Positions 53,100-60,933 of a stretch of 64,000 bases of DNA are shown one piece after another; position 1 is the first letter of the stretch; the number at the start of each line of letters is the position of its first letter. Made by a program: the position numbers and the translations under genes. Source of the DNA: DAOMNN01 sp964404505 (GTDB lineage: Bacteria; Pseudomonadota; Gammaproteobacteria; Burkholderiales; Rhodocyclaceae); NCBI GenBank assembly GCA_964404505.1, contig CAYOKH010000002.1:36699-100698 (forward strand), given 5' to 3'. The notes beneath the pieces were generated by a model. That model made no database searches, was not told the origin of the DNA, and saw only the letters and a list, made by a program, of their open reading frames with translations.

Positions 53100-55118
53100 A
53101 TGTCAGAAACGCGCAACGTCAAGCCTCCGTCATTCAATCCCGTTACCGGTGCGATCCGCGCGCTTGCGATGGACGCAGTCCAGAAGGCCGGATCCGGGCA
53201 CCCCGGCGCTCCGATGGGGATGGCGGAGATCGCCGAGGTGTTGTGGCGTAGTCATCTCAAGCACAATCCGGCCAATCCGAAGTGGGCCGACCGCGACCGT
53301 TTCGTGCTGTCGAACGGCCACGGGTCGATGCTGCTGTATGCGCTGTTGCATCTGACCGGTTATGACATGCCGATCGAGGAACTCAAGCGCTTTCGACAAC
53401 TTCACAGCAAGACCCCGGGACATCCCGAGTACGGTTATGCACCGGGGATCGAAACCACCACCGGCCCGCTGGGACAGGGAGTCAGCAATGCCGTGGGCAT
53501 GGCACTCGCGGAAAAGGTGCTCGCGGCCGAGTTCAACCGTCCCGGGCATGACATCGTCGACCACTTCACATGGGCCTTCGTCGGCGACGGCTGCCTCATG
53601 GAAGGCGTGTCGCACGAATCCTGTTCGCTGGCCGGCACTCTCGGACTGGGCAAGCTGATCGTCTTCTACGACGACAACGGGATCTCCATCGACGGAGATG
53701 TTCGCGGGTGGTTCACCGACGATACACCGGGACGCTTCGCGGCATACGGATGGCAGGTGATCCCGGATGTCCAGGGTCATGATCCGGACGAGATCGAAGC
53801 GGCGATCGCACAGGCCCGGGCCAACCGCGAGCAGCCGACGCTGATCTGCTGCAGGACGGTAATCGGCGCCGGAGCCCCGAACAAGCAGGGAAGTCACGAC
53901 GTCCACGGCGCGCCGCTGGGCGATGTCGAGGTCGCGGCCGCTCGTACCCATATCGGCTGGAGTCATCCGCCCTTCGAGATTCCGGATGACGTCTATGCGG
54001 CCTGGAACGCCCGCGAGAAGGGCGCAGCCGCCGAACATGCCTGGAACGAACGCCTCGACGCATACGCAAGGGCCTATCCGGAACTGGCTGCCGAGTTCGC
54101 CAGGCGGATCAATGGTGAGCTTCCCGCCGACTGGGAGGCGCACGCGAACGCCGTTGCTGATGACGTCGAGCGAAAGGCGGAGACGATCGCGACCCGCAAG
54201 GCGAGTCAGAATACGATCGAGGCCTTCGCACCGAAGCTCCCCGAACTGATCGGGGGTTCGGCCGACCTGGCGGGATCCAACCTGACGCTGTGGTCTGGAT
54301 CCCGGTGCGTAAGCCGCGACAACGGCGGCAACTACATCCATTATGGGGTGCGCGAATTCGGCATGGCCGCGATCGGCAACGGCCTTGCCCTCCACGGCGG
54401 ACTGATCCCCTACACCGCGACCTTCCTGATGTTCAGCGAATACGCGCGCAATGCCTTGCGCATGGCTGCGCTGATGAAACTGCGTCAGATATTCGTGTTC
54501 ACCCATGATTCGATCGGACTGGGCGAGGATGGCCCCACGCACCAACCGGTCGAACAGGCCGCAACCCTGCGCATGATGCCCAACATGGACGTGTGGCGCC
54601 CCTGCGACACGGTCGAGTCGGCAGTAGCGTGGGCATGCGCGCTCGAACGCGGCGACGGCCCGTCTTCCCTGCTGTTTTCACGCCAGAACCTACCTTTCCA
54701 GGCACGCACCGAAGCGGGAACGAATGCCATCCGGCGCGGTGGATACGTGCTTGCGGACGCGACCGACGGACGGCCGGACGCGATTATCATCGCGACCGGC
54801 TCGGAAATTCAACTCGCAATGGCAGCGCGCCAGACTCTGGGTGACGAAGGCATCCGGGTGCGCGTGGTGTCGATGCCTTCGACCAACGTTTTCGACCGTC
54901 AGGACGCGCGCTATCGCGATTCGGTCCTTTCCCCGGGCATACCCCGCGTCGCGGTCGAAGCGGGCGTGACCGATTTCTGGCGCAAGTATACCGGGCTCGA
55001 GGGTGACGTAATCGGCATCGACCGTTTCGGCGAATCGGCGCCGGCGGCACAGTTGTTCGAGTATTTCGGGATCACGGCCGACGCGGTATCGTCGGCCGTA
55101 CGGAAACTCGTGAAATAG
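53100..55118 (+). CDS. tkt: Transketolase
   Basis: Thiamine diphosphate enzyme moving two-carbon units between sugar phosphates in the pentose phosphate and Calvin pathways. 672 residues. N-terminal KAGSGHPGAPMGMA, GHGSMLLYALLHLTGY, the TPP/Mg motif GDGCLMEGVSHESCSLAGTLG, central FVFTHDSIGLGEDGPTHQP and the C-terminal domain with VSMPSTNVFDRQD. ATG 53100 is used; the in-frame extension to 52980 covers intergenic sequence. Confidence 0.96.
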   Translation: MSETRNVKPPSFNPVTGAIRALAMDAVQKAGSGHPGAPMGMAEIAEVLWRSHLKHNPANPKWADRDRFVLSNGHGSMLLYALLHLTGYDMPIEELKRFRQLHSKTPGHPEYGYAPGIETTTGPLGQGVSNAVGMALAEKVLAAEFNRPGHDIVDHFTWAFVGDGCLMEGVSHESCSLAGTLGLGKLIVFYDDNGISIDGDVRGWFTDDTPGRFAAYGWQVIPDVQGHDPDEIEAAIAQARANREQPTLICCRTVIGAGAPNKQGSHDVHGAPLGDVEVAAARTHIGWSHPPFEIPDDVYAAWNAREKGAAAEHAWNERLDAYARAYPELAAEFARRINGELPADWEAHANAVADDVERKAETIATRKASQNTIEAFAPKLPELIGGSADLAGSNLTLWSGSRCVSRDNGGNYIHYGVREFGMAAIGNGLALHGGLIPYTATFLMFSEYARNALRMAALMKLRQIFVFTHDSIGLGEDGPTHQPVEQAATLRMMPNMDVWRPCDTVESAVAWACALERGDGPSSLLFSRQNLPFQARTEAGTNAIRRGGYVLADATDGRPDAIIIATGSEIQLAMAARQTLGDEGIRVRVVSMPSTNVFDRQDARYRDSVLSPGIPRVAVEAGVTDFWRKYTGLEGDVIGIDRFGESAPAAQLFEYFGITADAVSSAVRKLVK

Positions 55119-55201
55119 GACAGCACGGCCCCGTCAGCGCGTCGACCGCTGCGGCGAGGTCCGTCGGCCGGATTTCTTTCTTGCCTTACGGAGACATGCA
55201 T

Positions 55202-56218
55202 ATGCCCATCAGAGTCGCCATCAACGGTTACGGTCGAATCGGTCGCTGCACGCTGCGTGCGATCTACGAGCTCGGCCTGCGCGATCAGTTCGAGGTCGCT
55301 GCGATCAACGCATCCGGCGACATCGCGACCAATTCACATCTGACACGGTACGACAGCGCTCACGGCCGCTTCGCCTTCCCGGTCGAAACGGACGGGGACA
55401 GTGCGATCATGGTCGCCGGCGACCGCATACCCTTCTTCTCGACCAAGAACCCACTCGACGTCAACTGGGGCGATCTCGGCGTGGACGTGCTGCTCGAGTG
55501 CACCGGCGCATACACGTCCAAAGCCAAGGCCACGGTCCACCTCGAGCAGGGCGCGAAGAAGATCCTGATTTCGGCACCGGGTGGTGACGACGTTGACGCA
55601 ACCATCGTGTACGGGGTCAACCACGAAATCCTGACCTCGGCGATGACCGTCGTTTCCAATGCCTCGTGCACCACGAACTGCCTTGCGCCAATCGCAAAGG
55701 TACTGCAGGACGGAATCGGCATCGAGAAGGGACTGATGACGACGATCCATTCCTACACCAACGATCAGGTGCTGGTGGATGTCCGCCACAAGGACTTGCG
55801 CCGCGCGCGTGCCGCCGCGCAGAACATCATTCCGACCAAGACCGGTGCGGCCAGGGCAATCGGCCTGGTGCTGCCCGCCCTAAAGGGCCGCTTCGACGGT
55901 TTCGCCCTGCGCGTCCCGACGATGAACGTATCGCTGGTGGACCTGACCTTCACGACGAGCCGGGACACGAGCAAGGATGAGATCACCGCACTGATGAAGG
56001 AAGCCGCGAAGGGCACGCTCAAGGGCATTCTCTCGGTCAATGAGGATCCGCTCGTATCGTTGGACTTCAACCACGATTCGCACTCCTCGATCTTCGACGC
56101 GACGCAGACCCGCATGATCGAAGGCAATCTCGTAAAGGTCCTGGCGTGGTACGACAACGAATGGGGCTATTCGTGCCGCATGCTCGATGCGGCGCGCGCG
56201 CTGGCGCGGGCGAACTGA
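55202..56218 (+). CDS. gap: Glyceraldehyde-3-phosphate dehydrogenase, NADP-type signature
   Basis: Interconverts 1,3-bisphosphoglycerate and glyceraldehyde 3-phosphate. 338 residues. Dinucleotide fold VAINGYGRIGRCTLRA, catalytic SNASCTTNCLAP, HSYTNDQ and WYDNEWGYSCRMLD. The position after the second strand reads AINASGD, where NAD-specific enzymes have an Asp (IND); the N-A-S form is that of B. subtilis GapB, which prefers NADP and works in gluconeogenesis (from memory). This predicts an anabolic enzyme. GGAG at 55190-55193 favours the ATG at 55202 over the one at 55196. Confidence 0.95.
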   Translation: MPIRVAINGYGRIGRCTLRAIYELGLRDQFEVAAINASGDIATNSHLTRYDSAHGRFAFPVETDGDSAIMVAGDRIPFFSTKNPLDVNWGDLGVDVLLECTGAYTSKAKATVHLEQGAKKILISAPGGDDVDATIVYGVNHEILTSAMTVVSNASCTTNCLAPIAKVLQDGIGIEKGLMTTIHSYTNDQVLVDVRHKDLRRARAAAQNIIPTKTGAARAIGLVLPALKGRFDGFALRVPTMNVSLVDLTFTTSRDTSKDEITALMKEAAKGTLKGILSVNEDPLVSLDFNHDSHSSIFDATQTRMIEGNLVKVLAWYDNEWGYSCRMLDAARALARAN

Positions 56219-56238
56219 TCCATCGATTCCATGAACGC

Positions 56239-56264
56239 ATGCCCTGCCCCGCAGGGCATTTTTT
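56239..56264 (+). terminator. Intrinsic terminator between gap and pgk
   Basis: Nine-base stem ATGCCCTGC / GCAGGGCAT around CCC, followed by six T. It lies 20 bases after gap and only 14 bases before the pgk ATG, so most transcripts may stop before pgk unless pgk has its own control. Confidence 0.85.
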
Positions 56265-56278
56265 CGGGTGCAACGATC

Positions 56279-57463
56279 ATGCAAGTCAAGAAACTCACCG
56301 ATCTCGATGTCCGCGGCAAGAAGGTCTTCATTCGTGCCGATCTCAACGTGCCGCAGGACGAGGCGGGAAACATAGTCGAGGACACGCGGATACGGGCTTC
56401 CATTCCATCGATCAAGTATTGTCTGGACCATGGGGCTGCGGTCATGGTGACCTCGCACCTTGGTCGTCCGACCGAAGGCGAGGTCCGCGCCGAGGACACG
56501 CTCATGCCCGTCGCGGTACGCCTCGGGCAACTGCTGGGCAAGCCGGTCCCGTTGATCGCCGACTGGGTTGACGGCGGCTTCCACGTAAATCCTGGCCAGG
56601 TCGTCCTACTCGAGAACTGCCGCTGCAACCCCGGGGAGAAGAAGGACAGCGAAGCGCTGTCCAGGAAGATGGCGGCACTTTGCGACATCTACGTGAACGA
56701 TGCGTTCGGGACCGCCCATCGTGCCGAAGCGACGACCCATGGCATGGCCCGGTTCGCCCCGATCGCCTGTGCCGGCATTCTGATGGGCGCGGAAATCGAT
56801 GCGCTGTCGAAAGCCACGGAGAACCCGGCGCGCCCGCTGGTGGCGATCGTCGGCGGGGCCAAAGTCTCCACCAAGCTCACGATTCTGAGAACACTTGCCG
56901 AAAAGGTCGACCAACTCATCGTCGGCGGCGGCATCGCGAACACCTTCCTGCTCGCCGCTGGCAAGCCTATTGGCGAGTCGCTCGCCGAACCGGAACTCGT
57001 CAGGGAGGCGCGGGCGATCATGGAGATGATGCGGGCAAGAGGCGCGGACGTACCGCTGCCGATCGACGTCGTGGTGGCCGACGAGGTGTCGGCCCTCGCG
57101 CGCGCAAACCGCATCCCGGTCGATGACGTCGGCCCGCATGATCGCATCCTCGACGTGGGGCCGAAATCGGCCGCACGTCTGGCCGACATCATCGCCCACG
57201 CCGGCACCATTGTCTGGAACGGGCCGGTCGGGGTATTCGAACACGATCAGTTTGCCGGGGGCACGAAGATGTTGGCTTCGGCCATCGCGCATTCCGAGGC
57301 ATTCACCATTGCCGGCGGCGGCGACACGCTCGCCGCGATTGCGAAATTCCACATCGCCCAGGACGTGGATTACATTTCGACCGGGGGCGGCGCATTTCTC
57401 GAATTCATGGAAGGCAAGACGCTTCCGGCCATCGCCGCGCTCGAGGAACGCTTCAATTCGTGA
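56279..57463 (+). CDS. pgk: Phosphoglycerate kinase
   Basis: Transfers phosphate between 1,3-bisphosphoglycerate and ADP. 394 residues. Conserved: VFIRADLNVPQDEAGNI, MVTSHLGRPTEG, VLLENCRCNPGEKK, YVNDAFGTAHRAEAT, VGGAKVSTKL, TIVWNGPVGVFE and FTIAGGGDTLAAI. ATG 56279 is chosen for homology; no good ribosome binding site precedes it, and the leader is occupied by a terminator. An in-frame ATG at 56231 would read through the hairpin and add 16 residues. Confidence 0.95.
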   Translation: MQVKKLTDLDVRGKKVFIRADLNVPQDEAGNIVEDTRIRASIPSIKYCLDHGAAVMVTSHLGRPTEGEVRAEDTLMPVAVRLGQLLGKPVPLIADWVDGGFHVNPGQVVLLENCRCNPGEKKDSEALSRKMAALCDIYVNDAFGTAHRAEATTHGMARFAPIACAGILMGAEIDALSKATENPARPLVAIVGGAKVSTKLTILRTLAEKVDQLIVGGGIANTFLLAAGKPIGESLAEPELVREARAIMEMMRARGADVPLPIDVVVADEVSALARANRIPVDDVGPHDRILDVGPKSAARLADIIAHAGTIVWNGPVGVFEHDQFAGGTKMLASAIAHSEAFTIAGGGDTLAAIAKFHIAQDVDYISTGGGAFLEFMEGKTLPAIAALEERFNS

Positions 57464-57525
57464 TCAACCTCTGAAGCGGGGCGGCCTTCCAACCGGCCGG
57501 TTTCGCGGAGCGCCAGGCAGGCCCG

Positions 57526-57918
57526 CTACGGACCCGGGCTGAGTTCCAGCCCGTCCAACAGGCGGCGGCCTCGTGCGAAGCGCCGATCGTCTCCACCATA
57601 GCCCCTGATCGGATGCGGCCCGCGCCGGTCGTAATGACGCCGATCGTCGAAATGCACGTACTTGCATGAACATACCGGCGAAGAGCAGCCCGAAAGCGGG
57701 AGCATGGGTGCTTCCGATGAGAGGAAACGCTTGCCCACGACCCGTCTTGCCATGTCACACCCCTTGCCGCGGACGCGTATGGCGACGGCATGATAGGGGT
57801 TTCGCGTCTCGCCGTCGTTTTCGTGCGCACCCCGAACCGATCGCTGCCGCCACAACATCGCTGTAAACCACAATACGATTCCAGCCGCAATGACGAGCCA
57901 CATGACGTCAAGATCCAT
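57526..57918 (-). CDS. Uncharacterised membrane-anchored Cys-rich protein
   Basis: Protein of 130 residues. One N-terminal membrane helix (about 6-22) is followed by a soluble part with YHAVAIRVRGKGCDMARR, GKRFLSSEAPMLPLSGC and CSSPVCSCKYVHFDDRRHYDRR, giving a cluster of Cys residues (GC-x4-C-x-C) and a DRR repeat. I recall similar conserved hypothetical proteins in other betaproteobacteria but know no function. AGGAG stands seven bases before ATG 57918. It runs opposite to pgk and pyk, between them; the C-terminal third is less convincing as conserved sequence. Confidence 0.78.
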   Translation of the reverse strand: MDLDVMWLVIAAGIVLWFTAMLWRQRSVRGAHENDGETRNPYHAVAIRVRGKGCDMARRVVGKRFLSSEAPMLPLSGCSSPVCSCKYVHFDDRRHYDRRGPHPIRGYGGDDRRFARGRRLLDGLELSPGP

Positions 57919-58071
57919 GATGCGCTCCTGTTCTTACTGTTTTCAGCATAGTACACCGCCACGCTCGATGCGCGTCGGAAAATCACGCGCACCCGCGCCG
58001 ATCCGGTCCGCAGCGCGCACACGGCCCGGAGACGTTAGAATTAGGCTTCATCCCCTTATCAGGAACCCCGC

Positions 58072-59526
58072 ATGCCCCGCCACACCAAGATCGTCGCCAC
58101 CCTGGGCCCGGCCTCTTCGGATCCCGAGACGCTCGAACGCATGGTTCATGCAGGCGTCGACGTGGTTCGGATGAACTTCTCTCACGGCACCGTGGAAGAC
58201 CACGTGGCACGGGCTGAATCGATTCGCAAGGCTTCCGTCCGGGCACAGCGCCCGGTGGGCATTCTGGCCGATCTGCAGGGGCCGAAGATACGGGTTGGAA
58301 AGTTCCGCGGCGACCGTGTGATGCTCGAACGGGATGCAAACTTCGTTCTCGATGCCACGTGCGAGCTCGGCGACGCCGAACGCGTGGGTCTCGATTACAA
58401 GGACCTTCCCAAGGACGTCAGGGCGGGCGACATGCTCCTTCTGGATGACGGCAGGATCAAGCTCGAGGTCGAGCGCGTCGCCGGATCGGCGATACATACC
58501 CAGGTACGGGTCGGCGGCGAGTTGTCCAACAACAAGGGAATCAATCGCAAGGGCGGCGGGCTTTCCGCCCCTGCCCTCACTGCCAAGGACATGGAGGACA
58601 TTCGCACGGCGGCGAGAATGGGCGCGGCCTTTCTTGCGGTTTCCTTCCCCAAGAGTGCGGCCGACATGTACATGGCCCGGCAGCTGATGGGTGCAGCCGG
58701 AGGCAAGGCGCTGCTGATCGCGAAAATCGAGCGTACCGAGGCTGTCGCCAATCTCGAGGAGATTCTGGAGGCGTCCGACGGCATCATGGTCGCGCGTGGC
58801 GATCTCGCCGTCGAAGTCGGCGACGCGACGGTTCCGGCATTGCAGAAACGCATGATCCGCGCCGCACGCGAGCGCAACAAGCTCACGATCACGGCGACCC
58901 AGATGATGGAGTCCATGATCAACAGCCCCGTGCCCACACGAGCCGAGGTATCGGATGTGGCCAATGCGGTGCTCGACGGCACCGACGCGGTGATGCTCTC
59001 GGCCGAAACGGCCTCGGGTAGTTTTCCCGTCGATGTCGTCGACGCGATGAGCCGTGTCTGCCTGGAAGCGGAAAAGTCTGTCGAAGTCACACTTGATCGC
59101 GATGTGCTCAATCGTGTCTTCACCCAGATCGATCAGTCGATCGCGATGGCCGCCATCTGGACCGCCTACCATCTCAAGGTCAAGGCGATCGCGTCGCTCA
59201 CGCAGACCGGGTCGACGGCGCTGTGGATGAGCCGGCTCAACGGCGGTGTGCCCATCTATGCGCTCACCCCGGAAACGGTGGCATACAACCAGATGACGCT
59301 TTACCGGGAGGTCTATCCGCTGCTGATGTCTCAAACGCATCAGGACCGCGACCTTCTGCTCTACGAGGCCGAGCAGCTGTTGCTCGATCGGGGCGTGGTG
59401 GAAAGGGGTGATCTCATCGCCCTCACCATCGGCGAACCCATCGGCTCGTCCGGCGGCACCAATACGCTCAAGATCGTACGCGTCGGCGAACACCCCGTCC
59501 CGGCCCAGATCGCGAGCCCCCTCTGA
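58072..59526 (+). CDS. pyk: Pyruvate kinase
   Basis: Phosphoenolpyruvate plus ADP to pyruvate plus ATP. 484 residues. N-terminal TKIVATLGPASSDPETLERM, DVVRMNFSHG, LADLQGPKIRVG, the KIERTEAVANLEEI and GIMVARGDLAVEVG motifs, TATQMMESMI, and C-terminal allosteric domain. TAGAAT at 58036-58041 is a possible -10 box. It lies downstream of pgk, separated by a minus-strand gene, so it probably has its own promoter. Confidence 0.96.
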   Translation: MPRHTKIVATLGPASSDPETLERMVHAGVDVVRMNFSHGTVEDHVARAESIRKASVRAQRPVGILADLQGPKIRVGKFRGDRVMLERDANFVLDATCELGDAERVGLDYKDLPKDVRAGDMLLLDDGRIKLEVERVAGSAIHTQVRVGGELSNNKGINRKGGGLSAPALTAKDMEDIRTAARMGAAFLAVSFPKSAADMYMARQLMGAAGGKALLIAKIERTEAVANLEEILEASDGIMVARGDLAVEVGDATVPALQKRMIRAARERNKLTITATQMMESMINSPVPTRAEVSDVANAVLDGTDAVMLSAETASGSFPVDVVDAMSRVCLEAEKSVEVTLDRDVLNRVFTQIDQSIAMAAIWTAYHLKVKAIASLTQTGSTALWMSRLNGGVPIYALTPETVAYNQMTLYREVYPLLMSQTHQDRDLLLYEAEQLLLDRGVVERGDLIALTIGEPIGSSGGTNTLKIVRVGEHPVPAQIASPL

Positions 59527-59602
59527 GCCCGGATCAGACTCCCAGGCCTCGACCCGCCCTGCGGGCCGTACCTTTCCCGCTGCGCACCAGTACTGCAAGG
59601 CA

Positions 59603-59644
59603 AACCGGTTACAGGTTGAAACACTCTCCCGCAAGTCCTATAGT
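59603..59644 (+). promoter_or_regulatory. Strong sigma-70 promoter with adjacent palindrome
   Basis: TTGAAA (59616-59621), 17-base spacer, TATAGT (59639-59644): five of six matches in both hexamers. The 8-base palindrome AACCGGTT (59603-59610) lies just upstream of -35. About 95 bases of leader separate -10 from the CsgG-like gene. Confidence 0.65.
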
Positions 59645-59739
59645 TTTATCGTCCCAGCAGTGCGTTTTCCATATCTGTCTCAAAGGGGCAGGGTCGGTCG
59701 CATGCCCCAATTGCCAACCACAAGAAACAGGGGGGTCAC

Positions 59740-60762
59740 ATGAACAACAAACTGATAATCCTCGCCGCAGCAGGAATGACGCTTTCACTGGCCGCCTGTG
59801 TCGGATCGATACCCGTCCGAAGCGGCGACGCCGGCGCCAAGACGCTGGCAACCGGGGCTGCCGGGGGCGCCCATGCAGAAGGCGCCAATCCTGATCTCGA
59901 GCGTTGCGACAGACCCTTCGGGACGATTGCGGTCATCGAGGACCAGAATGCAGACTGGTACCGGATACTCTCGGGCCAGTACCGCCTGACCTCCACGGTG
60001 CCCGTCTTGCGCCTGCTGGTCCAGCAATCCAACTGCTTCATCGTCGTCGATCGCGGACGCGGCATGACCGCAATGCAGCAGGAACGCGCACTTGCGCAAA
60101 GTGGCGAACTGCGCGCCGGGAGCAATTTCGGTAGGGGACAGATGGTCAGCGCGGACTACGCGATGGCGCCTGAAGTGCTCTTCAGCGAGCGCGGCACGGG
60201 TGGCCTAGGAGCCGCAGTCGGCGGTGCAGGCGGTGGAGTACTCGGAGCCCTCATCGGCTCCATCCGCACAAACGAGGCCGCGACCCTGCTGACGTTGGTC
60301 GACAACCGTTCAGGCGTGCAGGTCGGCGTCGCCGAGGGGAGCGCCAAGAATACCGACATGAATCTGGGCGGCTTCCTTGGCGGCGGCGGCGCAGGTGCAG
60401 GGCTCGGCGGATACACGAACACCCCGCAGGGCAAGGTGATCGCCGGCGCGTTCAAGAATGCGTACAACCAGCTCGTGGTCGCGGCACGCAGCTACCAGGC
60501 CCAGACGATGGGCGATCGTGGTCTCGGCACCGGAGGCCGGCTCGGCGTCGATGGCGGCATGCAGCAGACAGGCTATTCCGGCAGCACCGTCAGCCTGCGC
60601 GACGCTCAGACCATCCTCAATCGGCTCGGCTATGATGCGGGCACACCCGATGGCCAGATGGGGCCGCGCACGCGCAGTGCCATCAGCCAGTTCCAGGGCG
60701 AACGAGGCATCCCCGTCACCGGCCGGCTCGACGCAACCACGCAGGCCGAACTGCAGAGATAG
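59740..60762 (+). CDS. CsgG-family lipoprotein with peptidoglycan-binding domain
   Basis: Probable outer-membrane lipoprotein of 340 residues. Lipobox LSLAAC puts the lipidated Cys at residue 20. The middle part resembles the CsgG/HfaB family (FGTIAVIEDQNADWY, LRLLVQQSNCFIVVDRG, ALAQSGELR, VSADYAMAPEVLFS), whose best-known member forms the curli secretion pore; Gly-rich stretches follow. The C terminus (about 280-340, RDAQTILNRLGYDAGTPDG and MGPRTRSAISQFQ) is a peptidoglycan-binding type 1 domain. No curlin or other csg gene is near. Has its own promoter and terminator. Confidence 0.85.
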   Translation: MNNKLIILAAAGMTLSLAACVGSIPVRSGDAGAKTLATGAAGGAHAEGANPDLERCDRPFGTIAVIEDQNADWYRILSGQYRLTSTVPVLRLLVQQSNCFIVVDRGRGMTAMQQERALAQSGELRAGSNFGRGQMVSADYAMAPEVLFSERGTGGLGAAVGGAGGGVLGALIGSIRTNEAATLLTLVDNRSGVQVGVAEGSAKNTDMNLGGFLGGGGAGAGLGGYTNTPQGKVIAGAFKNAYNQLVVAARSYQAQTMGDRGLGTGGRLGVDGGMQQTGYSGSTVSLRDAQTILNRLGYDAGTPDGQMGPRTRSAISQFQGERGIPVTGRLDATTQAELQR

Positions 60763-60784
60763 CGGATATCCGGATCAAGCCACG

Positions 60785-60818
60785 ACGGCTCCGGCGATCG
60801 ATTTGCCGGAGCCGTTTT
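60785..60818 (+). terminator. Intrinsic terminator after the CsgG-like gene
   Basis: Eleven-base perfect stem ACGGCTCCGGC / GCCGGAGCCGT with a 9-base loop, then TTTTCGTTTCC. Confidence 0.88.
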
Positions 60819-60850
60819 CGTTTCCCCAACAACGAATTCAAGCCGGTGCG

Positions 60851-60880
60851 CTGACACGTACACATAACGAAAGGTAATAT
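60851..60880 (+). promoter_or_regulatory. Promoter candidate for fba
   Basis: CTGACA (five of six), 18-base spacer, TAATAT (four of six), 54 bases before the aldolase ATG. Confidence 0.5.
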
Positions 60881-60933
60881 AGGCGCTAACGACATCCTGC
60901 GTTGCGTTGTTGCGCGCCCACCGGAGAAGGACC

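Noticed and set aside
57491..57502. 12-base palindrome AACCGGCCGGTT after pgk as a terminator
   Set aside because: No room for a loop and no T run; could be a binding site but there is nothing to support it.
59596..59640. GGCAAACC and GAAA elements resembling a c-di-GMP (GEMM) riboswitch before the CsgG-like gene
   Set aside because: The remaining conserved parts are missing and the best promoter lies within or after the element, so it would not be transcribed.
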